From: Kamptonema formosum PCC 6407
GTDB lineage: Bacteria; Cyanobacteriota; Cyanobacteriia; Cyanobacteriales; Microcoleaceae
Direction of reading: 5' to 3'
Assembly (NCBI RefSeq): GCF_000332155.1
Contig: NZ_KB235898.1
Location: 727,399-791,398 of the forward strand
DNA length: 64,000 nucleotides
Positions within the stretch are counted from its first letter, which is position 1. Each line of letters begins with the position of its first letter. The translations under genes were made by a program, and so were the position numbers. Below the pieces are notes generated by a model that saw only the letters and a program-made list of their open reading frames with translations, was not told where the DNA came from and searched no databases. Below are positions 1-7,764 of the stretch, piece by piece.

Positions 1-1034
1 TGCTGTTTTTCCATGCCTTGATAGGCTTCGGGGTTTTGCTCCAGCAGCTCTAAAGATGCTACACTGACTGCACAAGCTAATGGATTCCCAGTATAGGAAT
101 GGCTGTGAAAAAAAGCTTTGTCAGATTCATCTTGCCAGAAGGCTTGGTAAATTTTCTCCGTTGCTAGGGTTACGGCAATTGGCAAACAGCCGCCAGATAA
201 ACCTTTAGATAAGCAGAGAATATCTGGTGAAGTTGTGGATTTCAAACAGGCAAATAGTTCGCCAGTTCGACCAAAACCTGTCATTACTTCATCATATATC
301 AATAAGAGATTATATTGATGGGAAATTTTTTCTAGAGCTTGCAAAAATTGAGGGCGACACATTCGCATTCCCCCCGCACCTTGTATTAATGGTTCGATAA
401 AGATTCCGGCATAGTTATGGCTTTGCTTTAACAAAAATTCGATTTTTTCTAATGCTAATACTTCGCGAGTTGCTACTTCGGTATCGTCGTCAAAGGTGGC
501 AGGATAAGGAACAATATCGGTAGCAAACATTAAAGGTTTAAATGGTTGCCACCAGAGGGAACTTCCACCCATTGACATTGCTCCGATAGTATCGCCGTGA
601 TAGCCTCCTTCAAAACTAATAAAGTTGGTGCGATTGGTTTCTCCGAGATTATGCCAATATTGATATGCCATTTTTAGGGCAACTTCAACTGCCGTCGATC
701 CGTTATCAGAAAAGAAAACTCGCGTGAGAGATTTTGGGGTGTGAGTTAACAATTTATTGGCTAGTTTTTCGGCTGGTTCGTGAGTGAAACCAGCGAAGAT
801 TACGTGCTCTAATTTTTGGGCTTGTTCGTAAAGAGCTTTGGCGAGTACGGGATGGCTGTGTCCGTGAATTGTCACCCACCAACTAGAAATGCAGTCGAGA
901 ATTTGCCGCCCATCTGCTAATTCTAATATGGCTCCTTTTCCTCGCACAACGTTCAGAGGTGCGGGGGCTGTTTTCATTTGGGTGAAGGGTTGCCAAATGG
1001 GGGAGTTTGAAGAATTTTGTGGGTGATTTGTCAT
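1..1034 (-). CDS. bioA: Adenosylmethionine-8-amino-7-oxononanoate aminotransferase (3' end outside window)
   Basis: PLP-dependent class III aminotransferase that makes 7,8-diaminopelargonate from KAPA, using SAM as amino donor, in biotin synthesis. The minus-strand frame stays open from an ATG at 1034 to the window edge (about 344 codons seen of the usual ~430). The N-terminus carries the BioA-typical IWQPFTQMKTAP stretch. Further on come DCISSWWVTIHGH, the cofactor Asp motif YDEVMTGFGRTG and the Schiff-base lysine in LSKGLSGG. The C-terminal part lies outside the window. The biotin-protein ligase gene is just upstream on the same strand, so the two may be co-transcribed across a hairpin-containing gap of about 150 bp. 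Identification is firm. Confidence 0.93.
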   Translation of the reverse strand, partial: MTNHPQNSSNSPIWQPFTQMKTAPAPLNVVRGKGAILELADGRQILDCISSWWVTIHGHSHPVLAKALYEQAQKLEHVIFAGFTHEPAEKLANKLLTHTPKSLTRVFFSDNGSTAVEVALKMAYQYWHNLGETNRTNFISFEGGYHGDTIGAMSMGGSSLWWQPFKPLMFATDIVPYPATFDDDTEVATREVLALEKIEFLLKQSHNYAGIFIEPLIQGAGGMRMCRPQFLQALEKISHQYNLLLIYDEVMTGFGRTGELFACLKSTTSPDILCLSKGLSGGCLPIAVTLATEKIYQAFWQDESDKAFFHSHSYTGNPLACAVSVASLELLEQNPEAYQGMEKQ

Positions 1035-1054
1035 TATTTAGATGTGAATAATTG

Positions 1055-1127
1055 GTAGGGTGGGCGCTCGCCGAAACCATATTAGCTTTCTGGTGACAAT
1101 ATTTTTGCGGCGAACGCTCACATACCC
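1055..1127. repeat. Imperfect palindromic repeat between birA and bioA
   Basis: The left arm (1055-1073, containing GGTGGGCGCTCGCCG) pairs imperfectly with the right arm (1108-1127, containing CGGCGAACGCTCAC) around a loop of about 34 bases. The left arm resembles the arm of the palindrome at 5507-5570, so the two look like copies of one dispersed hairpin element. It could attenuate read-through from birA into bioA, but it has no U-tract typical of a terminator. Confidence 0.5.
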
Positions 1128-1181
1128 GTTTATTTAAGTAAATTTTAAGGTATAATTCTAATTCATAAAATACTTTTTAAT

Positions 1182-1988
1182 TCAATTCCATCGAACGCGC
1201 CCAGATGTAAAGGCTCGTATTTGATTATCGGGCAAACGCAGTAATAATCTGCCTGATTCATCAATGCCGATCGCGACTCCTGCGATCGCTTCCGAGGGCA
1301 GTTCGAGGACGATCGCGCGATCGCGAAGTGCATCGCGACGGCGTAACTCTGGCAGCAACAGGGCTAAACCGACGTTTTTTCCTGTAGAATCTACCCTAGA
1401 AAGCAGACTGATTAGTTCCAGCAAATAATGCCGCAACCGCTCTAGGAGAGAGAGTTCATCCGGCACTATACTAGAAATAGACTGCAAAGCGATCGCATTG
1501 CCGATCGCCTTCGCATCCAGTCCCGCCTCCGCGAAATCAACACAACGGTTGAGCCCCACCCCCACGATCGCGCGAGCACTACCCGAACCGCTACCAGAAT
1601 TCGCCTCGCAGAGAATTCCGGCTAACTTGCGATCGTCAATCAAGACATCGTTAGGCCATTTCTGACGCAGCATACCACGAGAGTCAGGCACTAAATCCTC
1701 GATCGCATAAATTACGGCTAAAGCGGCGGCTAAACTGAGTCCCGGTAACTGCGAAGGGTGCAAGCGATCGCACACAAAACTAGCAGTTAAAACACCCGTC
1801 GGTGCATACCAAATGCGCCCCTGTTGCCCGCGTCCTACGGTTTGTAGCCTCGTAAACACGACATCCCCGTGTTGGAGCTCGGACGCGCGATCGCTTGCCC
1901 AAGTGTTCGTACTGGGGCAAGTTTCCACCCAATGCAACCACTCAGGAAGGTTTTCGGGGGTGCGATCGGCAGAGGCGGACAGGGGCAT
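1182..1988 (-). CDS. birA: Biotin--[biotin carboxyl-carrier protein] ligase
   Basis: Class I biotin-protein ligase without an N-terminal DNA-binding domain. It makes biotinyl-AMP and attaches biotin to carrier lysines. Visible motifs are the biotin/ATP loop GRGQQGRIW, the KWPNDV strand, and a GVGLNRCV stretch equivalent to the family's G-hG-hN motif. A small SH3-like C-terminal domain follows. An ATG at 1988 is used here; an in-frame TTG at 2006 would add six residues, and neither has a strong ribosome site. The gene sits upstream of bioA and near the biotin-dependent carboxylase at 7765-11388, whose AMKM lysine would be a substrate. That link is by context only. Confidence 0.88.
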   Translation of the reverse strand: MPLSASADRTPENLPEWLHWVETCPSTNTWASDRASELQHGDVVFTRLQTVGRGQQGRIWYAPTGVLTASFVCDRLHPSQLPGLSLAAALAVIYAIEDLVPDSRGMLRQKWPNDVLIDDRKLAGILCEANSGSGSGSARAIVGVGLNRCVDFAEAGLDAKAIGNAIALQSISSIVPDELSLLERLRHYLLELISLLSRVDSTGKNVGLALLLPELRRRDALRDRAIVLELPSEAIAGVAIGIDESGRLLLRLPDNQIRAFTSGRVRWN

Positions 1989-2261
1989 TAAAGGCAACTC
2001 AGACAAGGCTTGATTTCAATCCTAAATTACTATGTCAGCGAATCTTAATCTTAAAATCTCAGAATAACAGTATTTTGTAGTTTAATATACAGTTCGCCTA
2101 AAAAAATGCTGTTAACGTCTGAACAGTAATAGCATAGTAATCATATTTTACTATTGCTACCTTTCAAAAATTTACGTACCTTGTAATAACTAAAAGTCTA
2201 GAATAAATCTTTGAGTTACACACAAGATTTTTCTAGACAAAAGTTAAAAAAATTAGCAGCT

Positions 2262-2405
2262 TCTAGGGTTCCGATTTGAACAAAAAATCTAATTAAGTTT
2301 AGAAAAATCAAGTGCTGGTCCAAGAGAAGCAAACTGGCAAGCCTAAATATTTAATTTTAAGGAATAACTAGCCAGTTACACGGCGGGAGAAAAGCCCGGG
2401 AGGAA
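2262..2405 (+). ncRNA. Guanidine-I (ykkC) riboswitch aptamer, copy 1
   Basis: The conserved ykkC blocks occur in order: CTAGGGTTCCG (from 2263), CTGGTCCAAGAGAAGC (around 2325-2340) and ACACGGCGGGAGAAAAGCCC (around 2378-2397). These are the signature segments of the guanidine-I class, which turns on guanidine export, import or breakdown genes. It lies upstream of an ABC transporter operon, about 200 bases before the first start codon. The same blocks recur at 5793-5925. Ligand class is assigned from the motif and the downstream genes. Confidence 0.9.
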
Positions 2406-2455
2406 CGCTATCAGTCAAGAAGACTGAGTTCGTTTTTTCTTGGGCTTTATCGTTT
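2390..2455 (+). terminator. Expression-platform terminator of riboswitch copy 1
   Basis: AAAGCCC in the 3' part of the aptamer (2391-2397) can pair with GGGCTTT at about 2441-2447, enclosing an inner hairpin CAGTC/GACTG. A T-rich run (CGTTTTTATAG) follows. The terminator stem and the aptamer share the AAAGCCC strand, so ligand-bound aptamer should block termination: a transcriptional ON switch. Inferred from base pairing only. Confidence 0.7.
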
Positions 2456-2612
2456 TTATAGAGCCTTTGCGGAAGCGAACAAAGCGAAATATAGCGGTTA
2501 ACTGTTAACTGTTAACTAAAAGTAGTAGATACCAATAGAAAACCGCTATAAGTTCCTAACTTCAATCACCATATTCACCTCGAAAATCCACCGTCTTTTA
2601 CCAGAATATGCC

Positions 2613-3677
2613 ATGAAGATACAATATTGCTCCGCAAAATTAACGCGATCGCTTCTATCCTACTGTATTCTGTTTTTCCTCACACTATCTCTAACAGTAA
2701 GTTGTGGAAATCCCGCCAGCCAAATCAACTCAACACCTAACAGCGCAAATAGTACAGTCACCGCTGTACGCTTAGGATTTAGTGCTTGGCCTGGTTGGTT
2801 TCCCTGGCAAGTTGCCCAAGAACAAAAGATATTTGAAACCAACAAAATTTCCGTAGATTTAAAGTGGTTTGATGGCTACCTAGAATCCATCAGCACCCTG
2901 AATGCTGAACAGATAGATGCTAACAGCCAAACCCTTGGAGATACAGTTAGCTCTATATCCGGTGGAGCCGATCAAGTTATTGTTTTAGTTAACGATAACT
3001 CTACTGGCAATGATAAAATAATTGTTGCCGAAGGTATCAACTCCGTTGCCGATCTTAAAGGCAAAAAAGTCGCCGCCGAAGAAGGAACAGTCGATCATTT
3101 CCTCTTACTATTAGGGCTAAAAAAAGCCGGATTATCAGCCAAAGATATTCAATTTGTCCCCTTAGAAACTGGTAAAGCCGCAGCCGCCTTTGTCGGCGGA
3201 CAAGTCGATGCAGTTGCAGTATTTGCTCCCTTTACAACACAAGCATTAAAGCGCACAGGAAGCAAAGAACTCTTTAGTTCTAAAGATTTTCCTGGCTCAA
3301 TTTCCGATCATCTTGTATTCACACGCAAATTCGTTACAGAACACCCCGATCGCGTACAATCCCTTGTAGATTCCTGGTTTGCGACATTAGAATACATCAA
3401 TACCAACAAAGACAAATCCTACGAGATTATGGCCAAAAGAGCAGGAGTCAGCGTTGATGAATATAAACAATACGCTGACGGTACTCAAATCTTCACTATT
3501 GAGGAAAACTTAAAAGCTTTTCAACCTGGAAATAGCCTCAACTCCTTACCATTTGCGGCTGAAGAAATGAGCAAATTTCTCACAGAAGTAGGTTTAGCAA
3601 AAACCCAACCCGACATGAGCAAACTATTTGACGATCGCTTCATCAAAGCCTACGCCGAGAAAGTCAAAAAGTCCTAG
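2613..3677 (+). CDS. ABC transporter substrate-binding lipoprotein (SsuA/TauA/NMT1 type), probable guanidine uptake
   Basis: Periplasmic binding protein of the nitrate/sulfonate/taurine family, 354 residues. The N-terminus is a lipoprotein signal: basic start, hydrophobic stretch and a lipobox ending LTVSC near residue 31. The mature part shows the family pattern (LGFSAWPGWFPWQVAQE, then DLKGKKVAAEEGTVDHF and GGQVDAVAVFAPF). It is the first gene after guanidine-I riboswitch copy 1, with a permease and an ATPase following closely. By homology alone the ligand could be a sulfonate or other nitrogen compound. The riboswitch and the downstream guanidine-breakdown genes make guanidine the best guess. 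Confidence 0.85.
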   Translation: MKIQYCSAKLTRSLLSYCILFFLTLSLTVSCGNPASQINSTPNSANSTVTAVRLGFSAWPGWFPWQVAQEQKIFETNKISVDLKWFDGYLESISTLNAEQIDANSQTLGDTVSSISGGADQVIVLVNDNSTGNDKIIVAEGINSVADLKGKKVAAEEGTVDHFLLLLGLKKAGLSAKDIQFVPLETGKAAAAFVGGQVDAVAVFAPFTTQALKRTGSKELFSSKDFPGSISDHLVFTRKFVTEHPDRVQSLVDSWFATLEYINTNKDKSYEIMAKRAGVSVDEYKQYADGTQIFTIEENLKAFQPGNSLNSLPFAAEEMSKFLTEVGLAKTQPDMSKLFDDRFIKAYAEKVKKS

Positions 3678-3698
3678 TTAGAAATCGGAAATTTGATC

Positions 3699-4550
3699 AT
3701 GTCCCCAAATCCAGAACCACAATCGATCCAATCTCATCTCAAGCCAAAAAGCCTAAATCCCACCGTTTTCTGGCGACTTGCCGAAGACATCCCCAAACCC
3801 TTAAATACCGGATTAATTCTGACATCAATCGCCTTGCCATTACTGCTATGGTGGTTAGTAACAACCTTCATTAAAGTAGATCCAAAATTTTTACCATCTC
3901 CCGGTAACGTTTTAGAAGCCTTTGGGAGGTTATGGAGTAGCGGCGATCTCCTAAAAGATACCGTAGCAAGTTTGTGGAGAGTGGGAGTAGGATTTTTCTT
4001 CGCTTCGCTTTTTTCTATTCCCATTGGCGTAATGATGGGCAGTTTTCCGAGTATTCGCGCCTTGCTAGAACCCATTTTCGGCTTGATGCGATATATGCCT
4101 GCACCTGCCTTTATTCCCTTGCTAATTCTTTATCTAGGAATTGGTGAAGAACCTAAAATTACCCTGATCTTTATTGGTGTCTTTTTCTTCAACTCTTTGA
4201 TGGTAATGGATACCGTTAAGTTTGTTTCAAAAGATTTAATTGAAGCAACTTATATGTTAGGTGGCAATCGTTGGGAAACTCTGACTCATGTAATTGTACC
4301 CCACGTTTTACCGGGAATTATTGATGCTTCCCGCATCAACTTTGCCGCCGCCTGGCAACTGGTAATCGTCTCCGAATTAATTGCAGCGACAGAAGGTTTA
4401 GGCCGCCGGATCAGTGTTGCTGGTAGATTTCTCAAAACCGATGAAATTTTTGTCGGGTTGATTGTAATTGGAGTTATCGGACTTACCTTTGACTTGTTAT
4501 TTCAATATATGCTCCAAGTTTCTTGCAAATGGGCCAGCCAGAAAAAATAA
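3699..4550 (+). CDS. ABC transporter permease (SsuC/TauC type)
   Basis: Integral membrane subunit of about 283 residues with six or so hydrophobic segments. It carries the EAA-type cytoplasmic loop (EATYMLGGNRWETLTHVIVP) that contacts the ATPase. The ATG at 3699 is preferred; an upstream TTG at 3693 would add two residues. It starts 21 bases after the binding-protein stop and so belongs to the same transcription unit. Together with its neighbours it forms a complete importer under guanidine-I riboswitch control. Function as a permease is clear; substrate is inferred from context. Confidence 0.87.
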   Translation: MSPNPEPQSIQSHLKPKSLNPTVFWRLAEDIPKPLNTGLILTSIALPLLLWWLVTTFIKVDPKFLPSPGNVLEAFGRLWSSGDLLKDTVASLWRVGVGFFFASLFSIPIGVMMGSFPSIRALLEPIFGLMRYMPAPAFIPLLILYLGIGEEPKITLIFIGVFFFNSLMVMDTVKFVSKDLIEATYMLGGNRWETLTHVIVPHVLPGIIDASRINFAAAWQLVIVSELIAATEGLGRRISVAGRFLKTDEIFVGLIVIGVIGLTFDLLFQYMLQVSCKWASQKK

Positions 4551-4645
4551 TTGCTGCCAAAATCACCCAGAATTGTAACGTACTTTACCGTACAACTGCC
4601 AATAACTTGATAACTTTCATTTACTGCTCACACAAGGATTAACTA

Positions 4646-5422
4646 ATGTTTCTGCAAATCAACAATCTACACAAACACTTTGAAACTAAAAATGGTAAAT
4701 TAGTTGTCTTGAAAGACATTAATATGACCATTGAAAAAGGCGAGTTTATCTGTGCCGTAGGCGCATCTGGATCGGGAAAATCTACATTGCTGAGGCAGAT
4801 TGCCGGATTGGATCGACCCACAATCGGGGAAGTTAAAATTAATGGCAAAGCCGTGACTGCACCAGGGCCAGATCGCGGTATGGTATTTCAACACTACACT
4901 CTTTATCCTTGGATGAACGTGCAGGGAAATGCTGAATTTGGTCTCAAACTTCAAGGCGTACCAAAAAAGCAGCGACGAGAACAAGCAAGCTACTATTTAA
5001 ATGTAGTAGGATTGACTAAGTTTGCTCAATCTTTGCCGAAAGAATTATCAGGCGGGATGAAACAACGAGTTGCGATCGCGCGTGCTCTCGCCTCAGAACC
5101 AAAAGTATTATTAATGGATGAACCTTTTGGTGCATTAGACGTTCATACTAAAGAATCTATGCACGAATTCATGTTAGATTTGTGGCGGCGCACCAAAATC
5201 ACTGTTTTTATGATCACCCATGATGTAGAAGAAGCAGTTTTTCTTTCTAATCGGATTTATGCTTTAGGTTCGCGTCCTGGTACTGTGAGGAAAGAAATTT
5301 CTATTCATCTGCCAGAACGTACTCACAGCATTAAACGCCATTCCCGATTTCACGACTACCGCGATGAATTGATGGATTTGCTGCGGAAACATGGACAGGA
5401 AGCAGTTGCAATTGCTGCTTAA
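4646..5422 (+). CDS. ABC transporter ATP-binding protein (SsuB/TauB type)
   Basis: Nucleotide-binding subunit, 258 residues. Motifs appear in order: Walker A GASGSGKST, Q-loop VFQHYTLYPW, signature LSGGMKQRVAIARAL, Walker B VLLMDEPFGALD and the switch His in ITHDVEEA. This combination is typical of the nitrate/sulfonate/taurine importer family. A 95-base gap separates it from the permease. It closes the three-gene riboswitch-controlled importer operon; the next 600 bases hold a palindromic repeat and a second guanidine-I riboswitch. Confidence 0.9.
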   Translation: MFLQINNLHKHFETKNGKLVVLKDINMTIEKGEFICAVGASGSGKSTLLRQIAGLDRPTIGEVKINGKAVTAPGPDRGMVFQHYTLYPWMNVQGNAEFGLKLQGVPKKQRREQASYYLNVVGLTKFAQSLPKELSGGMKQRVAIARALASEPKVLLMDEPFGALDVHTKESMHEFMLDLWRRTKITVFMITHDVEEAVFLSNRIYALGSRPGTVRKEISIHLPERTHSIKRHSRFHDYRDELMDLLRKHGQEAVAIAA

Positions 5423-5506
5423 TTAGGAATGAGACAAGACTCACATAAAAATAGCATTTTCTGCGATTGCAAACATAATTAAAATTGCATACAACATTAA
5501 ATTTAG

Positions 5507-5570
5507 GGTGGGCGATCGCCGAAAAAACCGATCCTTCATAGCCAGAGTATTGGTTCGGCGATCGCCCACC
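5507..5570. repeat. Perfect 17-bp palindromic hairpin repeat
   Basis: The arm at 5507-5523 (GGTGGGCGATCGCCGAA) is the exact reverse complement of 5554-5570, with a 30-base loop. Each arm includes an HIP1-like GGCGATCGCC core. No T-run follows, so it is better read as a dispersed cyanobacterial repeat (compare 1055-1127) than as an intrinsic terminator, although it could stabilise the transporter mRNA end. Confidence 0.7.
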
Positions 5571-5792
5571 TTACCGAACGATCGCATCTCAAAACCTTAC
5601 TCAAAAAATCTAGAGAAATGTAGCTGTAGATACTTTTTTAATCTGGTTTTTTGGTGTAAAATAAATTACAATAAAGTATGGTGTTAAGCTAAACCTCAAA
5701 ACATATAAGTCAGCATTTATCTAGCCTAAAAAAACAAAGGCTAAGCTAAACAATTACAAACTGACTTCAGCTAAAAATTGCATAGGAATCGC

Positions 5793-5925
5793 TTCTAGGG
5801 TTCCGATCTAGTGAGAGAACTAGATGTCTGGTCCAAGAGAAGCAGCCAATATTCAATTATCCCTAAAAAATACGATGGGGAAATTGAATCGGTCACACGG
5901 CGGGAGAAAAGCCCGGGAGAACCAC
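5793..5925 (+). ncRNA. Guanidine-I (ykkC) riboswitch aptamer, copy 2
   Basis: The ykkC blocks recur: CTAGGGTTCCG (from 5795), CTGGTCCAAGAGAAGC (around 5828-5843) and CACACGGCGGGAGAAAAGCCC. They match copy 1 almost base for base in the conserved parts while the variable arms differ. It precedes the two DUF1989 genes and, further on, the carboxylase. Confidence 0.9.
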
Positions 5926-5965
5926 ACAGTCATAATTACTGTTGGTAAACTCCTGGGCTTTTGCG
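5908..5965 (+). terminator. Expression-platform hairpin of riboswitch copy 2
   Basis: AAAAGCCCGGGAG at the aptamer 3' end can pair with CTCCTGGGCTTTT (around 5949-5961). This long stem competes with the aptamer fold, as in copy 1. Only four T residues end the stem, so termination may be less efficient than in copy 1. Pairing is seen; the mechanism is inferred. Confidence 0.65.
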
Positions 5966-6022
5966 ATTTGAGTAAAGCTCAAACCACAGATTATTCACCT
6001 CATATCTTATCTGGAGGAGCTC

Positions 6023-6751
6023 ATGGTGCAAGCACCAATTCACACAAATTCTAAACTCGATTCCAGCCTTGTGCTGATGGAAGAAGTGATTCCCGGTGGC
6101 GCTTATTGGTCAGGTATCATCAAGCGCGGAAACACCCTCCGGATCGTTGATTTAGAAGGCTCTCAAGGCGTTTCTATGCTTTGCTATAACGCCGACAATC
6201 CCATCGAACGATTAAACGTAGCAGACACCGCAAAAATTCAATTCAATGCTTTTCTAAAAAAAGGCATGGTGCTCTACACAGATATGGGACGCATTTTATT
6301 TTCCATTACTGAAGACACATCTGGCTATCACGATTTACTATCAGGGTGCAGCAATGCTGCTAGTAATAGTGAAAAATACGGCGATGGAGACTGGAAAAAC
6401 TCGCGAGATAACTTTATCAAAGCATTGACAAGGCGGGGTTTAGGCAAAAAAGATATCATGCCTAATTTTAACCTATTTACTCGCATTGCTGTCAAGCCAG
6501 ATGGGAAAATGGAATATGTAGAAGGCTGTGAGAAACCCGGTAGCTTCATCGATTTGCGGGCAGAAATGAATGTATTAGTAGCGATTTCTAACTGTCCTCA
6601 TATCTTGCATTCCAGTTCAAATTACGATCCAAAACCAATTCAAATTCAAGTTTGGAAATCGCCAACACCCTCACCCGACGATTTATGCCGCACCGCCAAC
6701 CCGGAAGTAATTCGCGGATTCATTAACACCGATGTTTTGTTTGTTCAGTAA
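6023..6751 (+). CDS. DUF1989 protein, urea-carboxylase-associated / carboxyguanidine deiminase subunit
   Basis: A 242-residue DUF1989 protein. Family members once called urea-carboxylase-associated proteins are now known as the two subunits of carboxyguanidine deiminase, which converts carboxyguanidine to allophanate. Visible features are IPGGAYWSGIIKRGNTLRI, DTSGYHDLLSGCSN with its metal-binding type Cys/His residues, and a conserved PGSFIDLRAEMNVLVAISNCPH segment. A strong GGAGG lies just before the ATG. It follows riboswitch copy 2 and pairs with the next gene. The symbol cgdB is not assigned because the A/B subunits cannot be told apart safely. Confidence 0.85.
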   Translation: MVQAPIHTNSKLDSSLVLMEEVIPGGAYWSGIIKRGNTLRIVDLEGSQGVSMLCYNADNPIERLNVADTAKIQFNAFLKKGMVLYTDMGRILFSITEDTSGYHDLLSGCSNAASNSEKYGDGDWKNSRDNFIKALTRRGLGKKDIMPNFNLFTRIAVKPDGKMEYVEGCEKPGSFIDLRAEMNVLVAISNCPHILHSSSNYDPKPIQIQVWKSPTPSPDDLCRTANPEVIRGFINTDVLFVQ

Positions 6752-6820
6752 TTAATTTGTAGTTGGGGTAAAGCAAAGCTAAACCCGAAAAATTAGACAT
6801 TTATTAAGGAGAATTGCATC

Positions 6821-7462
6821 ATGGTTTTAACGTCACAACGAGTTCTAGATCCAGCAACAGCAATTTACGACGAAGTGTTACCAGCGAGACATCCTTGGTC
6901 GCACGTTCTCAAAAAAGGACAGATTCTTCGCATCGTCGATTTAGGCGGAAATCAGGCAGTAGATTTTCTAGTTTACAACGCTGACGATCCTTCAGAACGT
7001 TACAGTGCCCCCGATACTATTGTCCGTCAAGGTAACATCTTTGTAACTACTGGCAGTAAACTTATTTCCAATGAAGGACGAGCAATTATGACAATAATTG
7101 CCGACTCTTGTGGACGACATGATACCTCTGGCGGTGCTTGTAGTTGTGAGAGTAATTCAGTGCGATTTGGACTCGATAAAAAATACCAACACGCCTGCGT
7201 TGAAAATTTCTTAGCCGCAATTACTCCCTACGGTTTAGGAAAGCGCGATTTAGTTAGTAACATCAATTTCTTTATGAATGTGCCAGTCAGTGAAGATGGC
7301 AAACTTGAGATCGTTGATGGCATTTCCGATCCAGGTAGTACAGTTGATTTGCGAGCAGAAATAAACGCCTTGGTAGCTATTTCTAACTGTCCGCAAATGA
7401 ATAACCCTTGTAATGCCTACAATCCTACGCCTATTCGGTTGATTATTTGGGATGTGATGTAA
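6821..7462 (+). CDS. DUF1989 protein, second carboxyguanidine deiminase subunit
   Basis: A 213-residue paralogue of the preceding protein, about 70 bases downstream with an AAGGAG site. It shares the family plan: LPARHPWSHVLKKGQILRIVDL, the RHDTSGGACSCESN cysteine-rich motif and PGSTVDLRAEINALVAISNCPQ. Two different DUF1989 proteins next to a urea/guanidine carboxylase is the usual arrangement for guanidine degradation. Both genes would respond to riboswitch copy 2. Product allophanate needs allophanate hydrolase, which is not in this window. Confidence 0.85.
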   Translation: MVLTSQRVLDPATAIYDEVLPARHPWSHVLKKGQILRIVDLGGNQAVDFLVYNADDPSERYSAPDTIVRQGNIFVTTGSKLISNEGRAIMTIIADSCGRHDTSGGACSCESNSVRFGLDKKYQHACVENFLAAITPYGLGKRDLVSNINFFMNVPVSEDGKLEIVDGISDPGSTVDLRAEINALVAISNCPQMNNPCNAYNPTPIRLIIWDVM

Positions 7463-7545
7463 TATCAATTTTCGATAAATGGCAACAAATCTGAAATTGC
7501 CCTAACTTTAAAAAGCAAAGCGATTTCATTCTTCCACAACCAAAC

Positions 7546-7680
7546 CCGCCAGGGGTTAAAACCCCTGTCTAATAGTAAAAGTCGTCTGAAGACGACTAAC
7601 TAAAATACTTTACTTTACCGATCTATAAGTCCTCTTTTAGAGGACTTTAGCTATAAGACAGGGGTTTTAACCCCTGGCGG
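7546..7680. mobile_element. MITE-like element with 25-bp terminal inverted repeats
   Basis: The termini 7546-7570 and 7656-7680 are perfect 25-bp inverted repeats built around CAGGGGTTAAAACCCCTG. The interior holds two smaller palindromes, AGTCGTCTGAAGACGACT and AGTCCTCTTTTAGAGGACT. The element has no coding capacity and separates the deiminase genes from the carboxylase. Its structure suggests a non-autonomous transposon-like repeat. RNA from it would form a strong hairpin that could uncouple the two parts of the operon. Confidence 0.7.
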
Positions 7681-7764
7681 ATCTGATAACAAGGGGATAA
7701 ACGTTACTTAAGTTATCGCAAATATCTCTTCCATATTAATCAAATTTAACTCAATCCATCACTC

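Noticed and set aside
5507..5570. Intrinsic terminator of the transporter operon
   Set aside because: The stem is strong but no T-run follows, and a related palindrome occurs at 1055-1127, so it is called a dispersed repeat.
5824..6054. 76-codon reading frame before the first DUF1989 gene
   Set aside because: It lies across the riboswitch and its terminator stem and encodes conserved RNA blocks rather than a protein family.
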